From: CANIGN01 sp964538275
Lineage (GTDB): Bacteria > Bdellovibrionota > UBA2428
Length of the DNA stretch: 20,038 nucleotides
NCBI GenBank assembly: GCA_964538275.1
Contig: CAZIFW010000041.1
Location: 1-20,038 of the forward strand
Direction: 5' to 3'
Made by a program: the position numbers and the translations under genes. This document shows positions 1 through 7,699 of this stretch, piece after piece. Under the pieces are notes generated by a model. That model made no database searches. It was not told the DNA's origin and saw only the letters and a list, made by a program, of their open reading frames with translations. Position 1 is the first letter of the stretch. Each line of letters starts with the position of its first letter.

Positions 1-1496
1 GTGTTGCTTCCTTGAATGCTTAGAGTTTTAAGGCCGAGGTATTGCCCCACCCCATGAGTTGCATGAACAACTAAGTCACCTTCGCGAATATCGCGAAAGA
101 AAACGTCCTTAGAATTTTTTGCGGGTTTTTTACGAGCCTTTGTTTTGGGCGACCCTAAGATGTCGCTCTCAGTGATGAGGATGGTTTTTTTGGAGGGGAT
201 ACTAAATGAACGACTTACACTTCCAACGTATGTGTGAAATCCAGTTTCATGTGTAATGCCATCTGTTTTTTTATCAAAGCTAAGGCCATACGGAGAAAGC
301 AAAAACTCTAATCGTTCAAGCTGAGATAAGCTTTGAAAAACAAAAATAACGGATGAGTTTTGTGCCTCAAGCAAAAGTTTTTCTGCAAAGCTTTTTAAAT
401 TGTGAGCTTTCCAGTCGCTAACAAGGTTTCCAAATTCGGCGGGTGTAGTAAGCGGATTTGTTGCAGGAACGGGATCTCCCACTAGAGAGTTATGAAAAGA
501 AAAAGAGGAAAGTGTTTTAAGTTGAGCCCATGCTGTTTGAAGTATGTCGTTTTTAAAAAAGTAATCTTCGGGGCGAGGAGCAAGGTCTTCGACAGATGTA
601 GCGAGACTTAACTTCTTTTCCGTTTGTTGTTGGAGCAAGCGCCATTTTTGAAAAAAATCATGGGGCTCCAAAATAGCGCTAGGCAATTTTGGATTCGAAA
701 CATACGGCTCTAAAAATGATGAGAGCGTTTTGTCTTCGGCCAGTAAAAACGACCAAAGCTCAAAGCCATTTGGAATTTGCTCAGCTGTTAACAGTGCAAG
801 AGCGCTTTCGCGCATATCCATGGGATATTCGTGTTCGTTGAGGTAATTTTTGAGTTTGCTTTTCAGTTCACCAAGCTGAGAGTTTCGTATTTCTCGAGCA
901 GGGCTAAGAAAAAAATGTTCTAAGCGCTCTTCTCTGATTTGAGTTTGTGGGTCGAAGTTAAAGATCGAATCAATGACGTCTTCGTTAAAATCTATTCGAT
1001 AGGGATATTCTTCGATTAAGGGGTAAAAATCTACAATGCTCCCGCGACTTACAAATTGACCCGGGATTTCTACAATTTCAGCTTCTTCGTAACCATAAGT
1101 CTTGAGGAGTTCTATAAAGCTTTCTCTTTTGTATTCTTTAGAGCGGTAAAAATCTTTTTTTTCCCAATTTTCAAAAATTGAAGGCAGGGAACGCTCTAAA
1201 AGAGCAGGAGAGCACCAAAAATAATAAGCTTCCTCTTGGTTTTTGAGTGCATTTATAAATCTCAACCGTTCTTTTCGCTCATACAAAGCGGGTCTGCGCT
1301 GAGTTTGAGCGTCGATATCGTGCGCAGGAAGGATATAAATGGGTTTAGAAGTAAAAGGTGCGAGTTCTTCGCGCAATTCTTCAGCGAGGTCGTGAGATAA
1401 AGAGAAAAATTGAGCTCCATGCGGAAACTTTTCCGTTAATTCCCAAGCAAGGGCGCTGATATTTGGAATGCCCGCAACTCTCACGAATCTATTCAT
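1..1496 (-). CDS. mfd: Transcription-repair coupling factor Mfd, N-terminal part (gene continues past the left edge)
   Basis: Mfd is a cytoplasmic ATP-dependent DNA translocase that removes RNA polymerase stalled at lesions and recruits UvrA. About 498 codons are visible, read leftwards from ATG at 1496. Residues 1 to about 350 match the UvrB-like N-terminal module: QFVSRGSIVDFYPL near residues 147-160, then YRIDFNEDVIDSIFNFDPQTQ-like text at 166-186. The RNA-polymerase-interacting (CarD-like) domain begins near residue 473 with GDLVVHATHGVGQYLGL, the place expected from E. coli Mfd (about 1150 residues). The helicase motor lies outside the window. An in-frame TAA lies six codons before the ATG, so this start is well fixed. 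The gene is divergent from the first nuoA, only about 40 bases away, and is not functionally linked to it. Domain identification is firm; the C-terminal part is not seen. Confidence 0.93.
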   Translation of the reverse strand, partial: MNRFVRVAGIPNISALAWELTEKFPHGAQFFSLSHDLAEELREELAPFTSKPIYILPAHDIDAQTQRRPALYERKERLRFINALKNQEEAYYFWCSPALLERSLPSIFENWEKKDFYRSKEYKRESFIELLKTYGYEEAEIVEIPGQFVSRGSIVDFYPLIEEYPYRIDFNEDVIDSIFNFDPQTQIREERLEHFFLSPAREIRNSQLGELKSKLKNYLNEHEYPMDMRESALALLTAEQIPNGFELWSFLLAEDKTLSSFLEPYVSNPKLPSAILEPHDFFQKWRLLQQQTEKKLSLATSVEDLAPRPEDYFFKNDILQTAWAQLKTLSSFSFHNSLVGDPVPATNPLTTPAEFGNLVSDWKAHNLKSFAEKLLLEAQNSSVIFVFQSLSQLERLEFLLSPYGLSFDKKTDGITHETGFHTYVGSVSRSFSIPSKKTILITESDILGSPKTKARKKPAKNSKDVFFRDIREGDLVVHATHGVGQYLGLKTLSIQGSN

Positions 1497-1536
1497 ATCA
1501 CTTTACGGAGCCAAAGCTTATGATAAAACCCATTTG
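1497..1536. promoter_or_regulatory. Short divergent mfd/nuoA intergenic gap with possible shared -10 element
   Basis: Only 40 bases separate the mfd start from the chosen nuoA start. TATGAT at 1519-1524 could be a -10 box for nuoA, and the overlapping ATGATA at 1520-1525 reads TATCAT on the minus strand, a possible -10 for mfd. No convincing -35 box lies at the right distance on either strand, so promoters may extend into the coding ends of both genes. This is a guess from short matches. Confidence 0.22.
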
Positions 1537-2019
1537 ATGCCCCAAAACTTAATGATGCAAGAACTTGGAAATGCCTTTGCGTTTATAGCTTTGGCGGCTG
1601 CGTTGCCTCCCCTGATTTTATTCATATCAAAGTTTTTTCGCCCCAGTTATCCGTACTCTGGAAAGCTTGAAAGTTACGAGTGTGGCGAACTTCCAATTGG
1701 CAGCGCTTATGTCATGTTCAACAACCGCTTTTATCTTGTGGCGATTGTGTTCTTGGTGTTCGACGTAGAGGTGGCCTTGATGTTCCCTCTCTTAAAGCTT
1801 TTCCGCGGCGCAATAGAAGCCGATATGCAGCTTGCCTGGCAGATTTTTACGATCGCAATGATCTTTATTGGAATTCTGTTCTTAGGTCTTATTTACGAAC
1901 TTAAAAAAGGCGATATCGATTGGGTTAAAGACGGCGCAGACAGGGCAGATGCCTTTAAAGAGACTGAGTTTTTTCAGCAGCGTATTAATAACACGAACAA
2001 TGTAGGGAATAAGGGATGA
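1537..2019 (+). CDS. nuoA: NADH-quinone oxidoreductase subunit A (NuoA, set 1)
   Basis: NuoA is a small inner-membrane subunit of complex I at the junction of the membrane arm, peripheral arm and quinone channel. From ATG 1537 it has 160 residues with three membrane helices (about 11-33, 65-88, 102-121). The family signature SYECG (46-50) and FYLVAIVFLVFDVEVA (65-80) are present, including the acidic pair D76 and E78 that matches E. coli D79/E81. The C-terminal tail after KKGDIDW is hydrophilic and longer than usual. An earlier ATG at 1468 would give 183 residues but would overlap the divergent mfd start by 29 bases; ATGs at 1552 and 1555 are also possible. None has a strong ribosome binding site, so the start is uncertain. 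The stop overlaps nuoH by ATGA (2016-2019). There is no nuoB after it. Confidence 0.9.
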   Translation: MPQNLMMQELGNAFAFIALAAALPPLILFISKFFRPSYPYSGKLESYECGELPIGSAYVMFNNRFYLVAIVFLVFDVEVALMFPLLKLFRGAIEADMQLAWQIFTIAMIFIGILFLGLIYELKKGDIDWVKDGADRADAFKETEFFQQRINNTNNVGNKG

Positions 2020-3171
2020 GTTTAGCAGAACTACTCAGTGCAGCTTTTTCAAATGTTACGGGCTACGAAATGCCATTTGTGGTTTTTTCGGTTCTATCCG
2101 CAGTGGTGGTGATCTTGCTTTTTGCCATGCCTGTTGGGGGTATTTGTACTTATTTAGAACGAAAAATATCTGCTGACTTTCAAGAGCGCGTAGGACCAAA
2201 CCGCGTGGGGCCTATTGGACTTCTTCAGTTTTTTGCTGACGGTATTAAAATGTTCCTTAAAGAAGATATCGCGAATAAAAATGCCGATATTCTTATCTAT
2301 AATATAGCTCCAGCACTTGTAATGGCCGGAAGCTTGGGTGCTTTTGCAGCCATTCCTTTTGCTAAATACGTTATTGGAGCCAATCTAGATATTGGTGTTT
2401 TCTATGTAATGGCCATCGGCTCTTTGGTCTCTTTAGGGATTCTTTTGGGAGCGTGGTCTTCAGATAATAAATGGTCTCTTTTGGGGGGGTGTTCGCGCTG
2501 CTGCTCAAATTGTTTCTTACGAAATTCCCCTTGGTATTGCGGTTCTTTCTGTTGTCTTGGTAGCGGGTTCAATGAACCTTGTGGAAATAGTAGATATGCA
2601 AGCTTGGCCTAAGGGTGAAGCGGGACATTTCTGGTTTATCTTCCACAATCCCTTTTTAACGATAAACTTCATCATCTATTTTATTGCCTCTCTCGCAGAG
2701 TGTAACCGTACTCCATTTGACTTGGCAGAAGCCGAGTCAGAACTTGTTTCAGGCTTCAACACAGAGTTTAGCGGAATGCGTTTTGGTCTTTATGCTTTGG
2801 CTGAATTTGCAGACGTTATTATGTTCTGCTGTGTAGCCGTGGCTCTTTTCTTTGGTGGTTGGAATCTTCCTTTTATTAATCTCACAGACATTCAAACAGG
2901 CTGGAGAATTTTCGGAGGAAGCGCAGATATTTTGATTCAAACATTGGCCATGATTGGGGTGTTTTTATCAAAAGTTGCCGTATTGATTTTCATTGTTATG
3001 TGGATTCGTTGGACGCTGCCTAGATTGCGCGTGGATCAGCTCATGGCACTTTGTTGGAAATACTTAATTCCAATTGGCTTGTTCAATTTGGTAGGTGCTG
3101 CTTTGTGGATGCTCATTTTCCATGGTCGCGGTCTTGTTGAAATTATTGGAATCGCTGGAGGCCATCACTAA
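2016..3171 (+). CDS. nuoH: NADH-quinone oxidoreductase subunit H (NuoH, set 1), interrupted by a one-base frameshift
   Basis: NuoH is the inner-membrane subunit that forms much of the quinone-binding chamber and the start of the proton path. The first frame (from 2016) encodes residues 1-158 with TYLERK, VGPNRVGPIGLLQ (59-71) and WSSDNKWSLLGG. It then enters a wrong frame at the G run 2483-2489 and stops at 2610-2612. The correct sequence resumes at GTT 2491 in the +1 frame as VRAAAQIVSYEIPLG and runs to TAA 3169-3171. Dropping one G restores a 384-residue protein with E169 (equivalent to E. coli E157) and the acidic loop AECNRTPFDLAEAESELVSG (227-246). Both halves are fully conserved, so a sequencing or assembly error, or a very recent mutation, is more likely than an old pseudogene. 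The second copy at 14443 is intact. It overlaps nuoA by ATGA and nuoJ by one base. Confidence 0.9.
2483..2489 (+). other. Seven-G homopolymer at the nuoH frameshift
   Basis: The run reads TTG GGG GGG TGT TCG in the incoming frame. With six Gs it would read TTG GGG GGT GTT CGC, giving LGGVR, which is what NuoH needs here (compare FGALR in the intact copy). The extra base is therefore within this run. Confidence 0.9.
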
Positions 3172-3686
3172 TGTTAGATATTTTTGCACTTCTCTTAGGG
3201 CTTGCGACTGTTTTAACTGCGGCACTCGTAGCTTTTCATCCCAACATTTTATATGCAGCTGTGGCGCTTACTTTCTCGCTTCTTTCTATAGCGGGACTCT
3301 ATGCCACACTTGGAGCAGATTTTATCGCAGGTGTGCAACTCATTATTTACGTGGGCGGTATCATTGTTGTGATTTTGTTTGCGATCATGATGTCCGAAAA
3401 CTTTTATCGCACGCGTTTCTTAGACAACGCTCGCAAAATTCTAGCTCCTTTAGGTTTTGGAATCGTTCTGTTTGCTGTGCTTGTAAGATTTATTACCCAA
3501 GCAAATATTCCTCTTGTCGAAAAGCCTGTGCGCGTTCCTGTATCGGGGCCTATTGGAGAAGCCTTTATTCAGCAATATGCCCTTCCCTTTGAATATGTAG
3601 CTTTGCTCCTGTTGGTGGGCCTTGTGGGCGCAGTGATTGTGGCACGTCCTAATTATAAGGAAAAACCTGCGCGAGGTGATGACTAA
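3171..3686 (+). CDS. nuoJ: NADH-quinone oxidoreductase subunit J (NuoJ, set 1)
   Basis: NuoJ is a five-helix inner-membrane subunit of the E-channel region; its third helix changes shape during coupling of quinone reduction to proton pumping. The 171-residue product shows the family core: YATLGADFIAGVQLIIYVGG followed by IIVVILFAIMM (about residues 45-75). The GVQLIIYVGG stretch matches the glycine-rich third helix of the family. A final helix lies near 140-160, with a short basic tail. Length is normal. Its ATG overlaps the nuoH stop by one base (TAATG), and its own stop overlaps nuoK in the same way, so the genes are translationally coupled. No nuoI lies between nuoH and nuoJ, where it is usually found. 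Confidence 0.92.
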   Translation: MLDIFALLLGLATVLTAALVAFHPNILYAAVALTFSLLSIAGLYATLGADFIAGVQLIIYVGGIIVVILFAIMMSENFYRTRFLDNARKILAPLGFGIVLFAVLVRFITQANIPLVEKPVRVPVSGPIGEAFIQQYALPFEYVALLLLVGLVGAVIVARPNYKEKPARGDD

Positions 3687-4015
3687 TGAACATTGCAAAT
3701 AACCTCTCTTTCTATTTAATCATCAGCAGTATTCTCTTTGTTCTGGGTGTTATTGCAGCGCTATCTAGAAAAAACACCATCGGGATCTTTATGGGCGTTG
3801 AGTTGATTCTCAATGCGGCGGCTTTAAACTTTGTAGCTGTAAGATTGTTCCATGCAAAAGCAGCGGCGAGTCCCTTTCAGGACGGAAGTCTTTTTGCTCT
3901 CTTTATTATAGTCCTCGCAGCCATTGAAGCAGCAGTTGCACTGGCAATTGTTCTTCGGGTTTTTGCTATTAAACGTTCTATTGATCCAGACAAAATGGCG
4001 AGACTGAAAGGCTAA
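3686..4015 (+). CDS. nuoK: NADH-quinone oxidoreductase subunit K (NuoK, set 1)
   Basis: NuoK is a three-helix inner-membrane subunit related to MrpC/MnhC that links the quinone site to the antiporter-like pumps. The 109-residue product carries both buried glutamates needed in the family: E39 in TIGIFMGVELILNAAALNF and E81 in VLAAIEAAVALA (E. coli E36 and E72). Helices are at about 8-26, 32-53 and 68-93. It starts one base before the nuoJ stop ends (TAATG) and is followed by nuoL after 15 bases. Identity is secure. Confidence 0.93.
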   Translation: MNIANNLSFYLIISSILFVLGVIAALSRKNTIGIFMGVELILNAAALNFVAVRLFHAKAAASPFQDGSLFALFIIVLAAIEAAVALAIVLRVFAIKRSIDPDKMARLKG

Positions 4016-4030
4016 TGGGGCGGTATTGAA

Positions 4031-6148
4031 ATGACGAACAATGTTTATTTAGCCCTTTGGATTCCACTTTTTCCTCTAATCGCATATTTTGTGCAAGTTT
4101 CTGTTGGCAAGCGTTTGCCAAGAATGGGCGACTGGGTAAGTACCGGAGCTATTTTTGTATCCTTTTTGCTCGCGACTAAAATTTTCCTTTCAATGTTCTC
4201 TAACTTTAGTCCTGAGTGGGTAGAGTCTTGGAGCTTTACTTGGTTTGATCTCAGTAGCATTGCGACCCCGTTCAAAATCGATCTCGGCGTGCGTATTGAT
4301 AACGTGTCTGCGATCATGCTTTTCATGGTGACGGGTTGTTCAACTCTTATTCACCTTTTCTCTACTGGTTACATGAGAGATCACGATGGCAAAGAAGCTG
4401 ACGGATACCGTTACGCAAGTTTCTTTGCGTATCTTTCTCTATTTACCGCAGCCATGCTGGGTTTGATCATTTCAGACAACCTCTTCTCACTTTTCATGTG
4501 TTGGGAAGTGATGGGACTTTGCTCTTACTTATTGATTGGCTTTTATAGAGAAAAACATTCTGCCGCAAATGCAAGTATCAAAGCATTCATGACCACACGT
4601 GTGGGAGACACCGGTCTCTTTATCGGGATGTTGATGCTTTTCACCTTGCCCTTGGCGAATGGTCAGGCTCTCGGATCTTTCCGTTTTGAAGATATTTATA
4701 ACGCCATTCAAGCGGGACAATTCAATTTTACAATCGGTGGATTTTCAGCGGCAGCCGTTATTGGTTTGTTGATTTTCTGCGGAACAGTTGGAAAATCTGC
4801 GCAGTTTCCTCTTCAAGTTTGGTTGCCAGATGCGATGGAAGGACCCACTCCCGTATCTGCTCTTATCCACGCAGCAACGATGGTTGCAGCGGGCGTGTAT
4901 TTGATTCTTCGTATGTTCCCTCTGCTCGAAGCAGGGAATGTCTTAATAGTCGTTGCTTATGTTGGTTCTTTCACCGCACTCTTTGCGGCGATTCTTGCTA
5001 TCAAACAAAACGATATCAAAAAAGTTTTGGCTTACTCCACCCTTTCTCAATTGGGTTACATGGTGATGGCTGTAGGCTTAGGTGCGTACCAAGCTTCTTT
5101 CATGCACTTGATTACACACGCTCTTTTTAAAGCGTGTTTGTTCATGAGTTCAGGAGCGGTGATCTATGCCATGCACCACGAACAAGACATGCGTCATATG
5201 GGAGGATTAAAGAAAAAACTTCCTATCACTTTTGCGTGCATGTTTATCGCAACACTCGCCATATCGGGTGTTCCTTTCTTTAGCGGCTTTGTTTCTAAAG
5301 ATAAGATTTTAGCAGCAGCCTACGCTTTTGGATTTTTAGAAAATCCAGCGCACTTTCTAATTCCTATCGCAGGGTTTATCACTGCGGGCTTAACGGCATT
5401 TTATATGTTCCGATTAATTTTCATGACTTTCTTTGGAGAGCCTCATGATCATCATCACTATGATCACGCACACGAGGTTCCGCCCAACATGTTTATTCCT
5501 CTGGTTGCGCTTGCAAGTTTGTCTTTGGCGTTTCTTTTCAGTGGAAGCCTAACGGGCGGCTTGCTTGGGCATTCAGATTTTATCCTAGGCGGAGCCAATG
5601 ATTGGTTTGAAAAACTTGTTACAAATGCAACTTTCACCACTGGACACAGTGCAGAGTGGGCAGAACATCTTCACCACGCGCACATCCCAGCAATGCTCTT
5701 GTCGCTTCTTGTGGCTGGAGCGGGTATCGCTTTTAGCTTCCTAGTGTTTGGAGCGAAAAAGATTTCAGCAGAAAAACTTTCCAACATGTGGCCCAGCTTT
5801 GTTCATAAAGCCATTGATAACCTCTATTACTTTGATTGGTTCTACATCAAAGTTGTCATTAAAAAAGCCTTTCTTCCTTTCTCTGATTCAAATGCTAAGT
5901 TCGATGACAAGGTTATCGATACAGGCATTGTGGATGGAGTTGGAAGAGTAACGAGAGTTACAAAGGATATCGCGGGCGCCGTAATTGATGATGCCATCAT
6001 TGACGGATTTCTTGTCGATAAAGGGGCTGGAGGTGTAACCACACTTCTAGGCGGCCAGTTGCAGTTACTGCAAAACGGACGCATTCAAAGATATTTATTA
6101 GTAGCAGTTGGAGTACTTTCACTCGTTCTTATTTGGAGAGGTCTATGA
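4031..6148 (+). CDS. nuoL: NADH-quinone oxidoreductase subunit L (NuoL, set 1)
   Basis: NuoL is the most distal antiporter-like proton pump of complex I; its C-terminal lateral helix braces the membrane arm. The 705-residue product is longer than E. coli NuoL (613) and the second copy here (628). Functional residues are in place: E159 in CWEVMGLCSYLLIGFY, K255 in GKSAQFPLQVWLPDA, the HAATMV motif at 280-285, the VLAYSTLSQLGYM helix (332-344) and K423 in GFVSKDKIL. A His-rich loop lies at 472-481 (HDHHHYDHAH), with another cluster in AEHLHHAH. The C-terminal part carries two DG-containing segments (IDTGIVDGVG and DDAIIDGFLVDK) before QNGRIQRYLL and a final helix, consistent with the long lateral helix and its anchor. 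The stop overlaps nuoM by ATGA at 6145-6148. Confidence 0.95.
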   Translation: MTNNVYLALWIPLFPLIAYFVQVSVGKRLPRMGDWVSTGAIFVSFLLATKIFLSMFSNFSPEWVESWSFTWFDLSSIATPFKIDLGVRIDNVSAIMLFMVTGCSTLIHLFSTGYMRDHDGKEADGYRYASFFAYLSLFTAAMLGLIISDNLFSLFMCWEVMGLCSYLLIGFYREKHSAANASIKAFMTTRVGDTGLFIGMLMLFTLPLANGQALGSFRFEDIYNAIQAGQFNFTIGGFSAAAVIGLLIFCGTVGKSAQFPLQVWLPDAMEGPTPVSALIHAATMVAAGVYLILRMFPLLEAGNVLIVVAYVGSFTALFAAILAIKQNDIKKVLAYSTLSQLGYMVMAVGLGAYQASFMHLITHALFKACLFMSSGAVIYAMHHEQDMRHMGGLKKKLPITFACMFIATLAISGVPFFSGFVSKDKILAAAYAFGFLENPAHFLIPIAGFITAGLTAFYMFRLIFMTFFGEPHDHHHYDHAHEVPPNMFIPLVALASLSLAFLFSGSLTGGLLGHSDFILGGANDWFEKLVTNATFTTGHSAEWAEHLHHAHIPAMLLSLLVAGAGIAFSFLVFGAKKISAEKLSNMWPSFVHKAIDNLYYFDWFYIKVVIKKAFLPFSDSNAKFDDKVIDTGIVDGVGRVTRVTKDIAGAVIDDAIIDGFLVDKGAGGVTTLLGGQLQLLQNGRIQRYLLVAVGVLSLVLIWRGL

Positions 6149-7698
6149 GTCATACATTAAGTTGGATTACGTTTTTCCCATTGTTTGGAATTCTTGCAAT
6201 TCTTTTTGTTCCCAAAGGGAAAGACAATCTTATAAAGATCATCGCAGCCGCGGCAACCTTTGTGCCTCTCGTTTTGGCATTGGGACTTATCAAGAGTTTT
6301 GATACGAACCTTCAAGGCTTTCAAATGATTGAGCAAGTGCCTTGGATTACATCGCTCAATGTGAATTATCACCTCGGTATCGACGGAATTAGTTTCCTTC
6401 TAGTTTTGCTTTCCACACTTCTTTCTTTCCTTTGTATTTTTGCTGGGTGGAGTATCAAGAAACACGTGAAGGGTTACTTCGCGATGTTCCTTCTTTTGCA
6501 CGTAGGTATGTTGGGCGTTTTCTGTGCCCTCGACTTCTTTCTCTTTTATGTCTTCTGGGAAGTTATGCTTCTCCCCATGTATTTCCTTGTAGGTATTTGG
6601 GGTGGTGAGCGCAAAGAATATGCGGCTATCAAATTCTTCCTCTACACACTTTTCGGCTCGGTTTTGATGTTAGTGGGAATGTTAGCTCTCTATTTCTACA
6701 GCACTGGTCCCGATGGTGCGCAGGTTGCAACCTTCAACTTGATTGAGCTTTCAAAAATTAACTGGTCTCAGTACACCCTCAACATTTTTGGAATGTCCTT
6801 GCCCTTTGATAAAGCGGTTTGGTGGCTCTTGTTCATGGGCTTTGCCGTAAAGGTTCCTGTGGTTCCTTTTCATACTTGGCTTCCTTGGGCGCACGTACAA
6901 GCTCCTACAGCTGTGTCAGTAATTCTTGCCGGAGTTCTTTTGAAAATGGGAACTTACGGATTCTTGAGAATTAACTTCTGGCTCTTGCCACAAGCAACAC
7001 AAGCTTTTGCTCTTACACTCGCAGTATTGGGCGTTATCAACATTATTTACGGAGCTCTATGTGCAATGGCGCAAAAAGATTTGAAGAAACTTGTCGCTTA
7101 CTCCTCAGTAAGTCACATGGGTTACTGCTTACTCGGCATGGCGGTATTTACAGCAGCGGGTATGCAAGGTGCTATCTTACAAATGTTTAACCACGGATTA
7201 TCTGCAGCCATGATGTTTATGTTGGTAGGTATTCTTTATGATCGCCTTCACCACAGACAGATTGTGGATAAAGATGGCAATTTAGGTTTTGGTGGTATTG
7301 CACAAAAAGAACCCATCATCACAGCAGCATGGATGGTTGCAGTGTTTTCAAGTTTAGGTCTCCCTGGATTGAACGGATTTATTTCTGAGGCGATGGTTTT
7401 CTTGGGTGCTTTCCCAATTTACAAAGCACTCACTGCAGTAGCGGCTCTAGGCATTGTTCTTACAGCTGCTTATTTGTTATGGATGGTTCAACGTGTATTC
7501 TTAGGGCCCTACACAGCTCAACATAAAGATGAGCACGGACACATGCATCCCGCAGGAGACATTCCTCCTATGAAATGGAACGAGTGGGTTGTGATAGTTC
7601 CACTTGCAATTTTATGTTTGTGGATTGGTATTATGCCTCAGCCTATTTTGAACGTCTTTAAAACTTCAGCAAATTTGTTGAACGAGGCACTGAGATAA
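6145..7698 (+). CDS. nuoM: NADH-quinone oxidoreductase subunit M (NuoM, set 1)
   Basis: NuoM is an antiporter-like proton-pumping subunit in the middle of the complex I membrane arm. From ATG 6145 it has 517 residues, close to the family norm (E. coli 509). E139 in FYVFWEVMLLPMYFLVGIWG, K236 in GFAVKVPVVPFHTWLP and K267 in LAGVLLKMGTYG are the conserved charged residues of the proton path. A His-rich loop, QHKDEHGHMHP, lies near the C-terminus. ATG 6145 is chosen over the in-frame TTG at 6133 because it forms an ATGA overlap with the nuoL stop and follows GGAGAGG at 6135-6141. Only one base separates its stop from nuoN. Confidence 0.95.
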   Translation: MSHTLSWITFFPLFGILAILFVPKGKDNLIKIIAAAATFVPLVLALGLIKSFDTNLQGFQMIEQVPWITSLNVNYHLGIDGISFLLVLLSTLLSFLCIFAGWSIKKHVKGYFAMFLLLHVGMLGVFCALDFFLFYVFWEVMLLPMYFLVGIWGGERKEYAAIKFFLYTLFGSVLMLVGMLALYFYSTGPDGAQVATFNLIELSKINWSQYTLNIFGMSLPFDKAVWWLLFMGFAVKVPVVPFHTWLPWAHVQAPTAVSVILAGVLLKMGTYGFLRINFWLLPQATQAFALTLAVLGVINIIYGALCAMAQKDLKKLVAYSSVSHMGYCLLGMAVFTAAGMQGAILQMFNHGLSAAMMFMLVGILYDRLHHRQIVDKDGNLGFGGIAQKEPIITAAWMVAVFSSLGLPGLNGFISEAMVFLGAFPIYKALTAVAALGIVLTAAYLLWMVQRVFLGPYTAQHKDEHGHMHPAGDIPPMKWNEWVVIVPLAILCLWIGIMPQPILNVFKTSANLLNEALR

Positions 7699-7699
7699 A

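Noticed and set aside
2016..3171. Two separate short genes (2016-2612 and 2557-3171) in place of nuoH
   Set aside because: Together they make one continuous NuoH once a single G is removed; the last 40 residues of the first frame (CSRCCSNCFLRNS...) resemble nothing in the family.
4017..4031. Terminator or promoter between nuoK and nuoL of set 1
   Set aside because: The gap is only 15 bases with no hairpin; it serves as ribosome binding space.
4045..6084. Open frames on the minus strand and alternate frames inside nuoL, nuoF and other nuo genes
   Set aside because: They lie entirely within conserved coding regions, encode low-complexity or Cys/Ser/His-rich text, lack plausible ribosome sites and match no family known to me.
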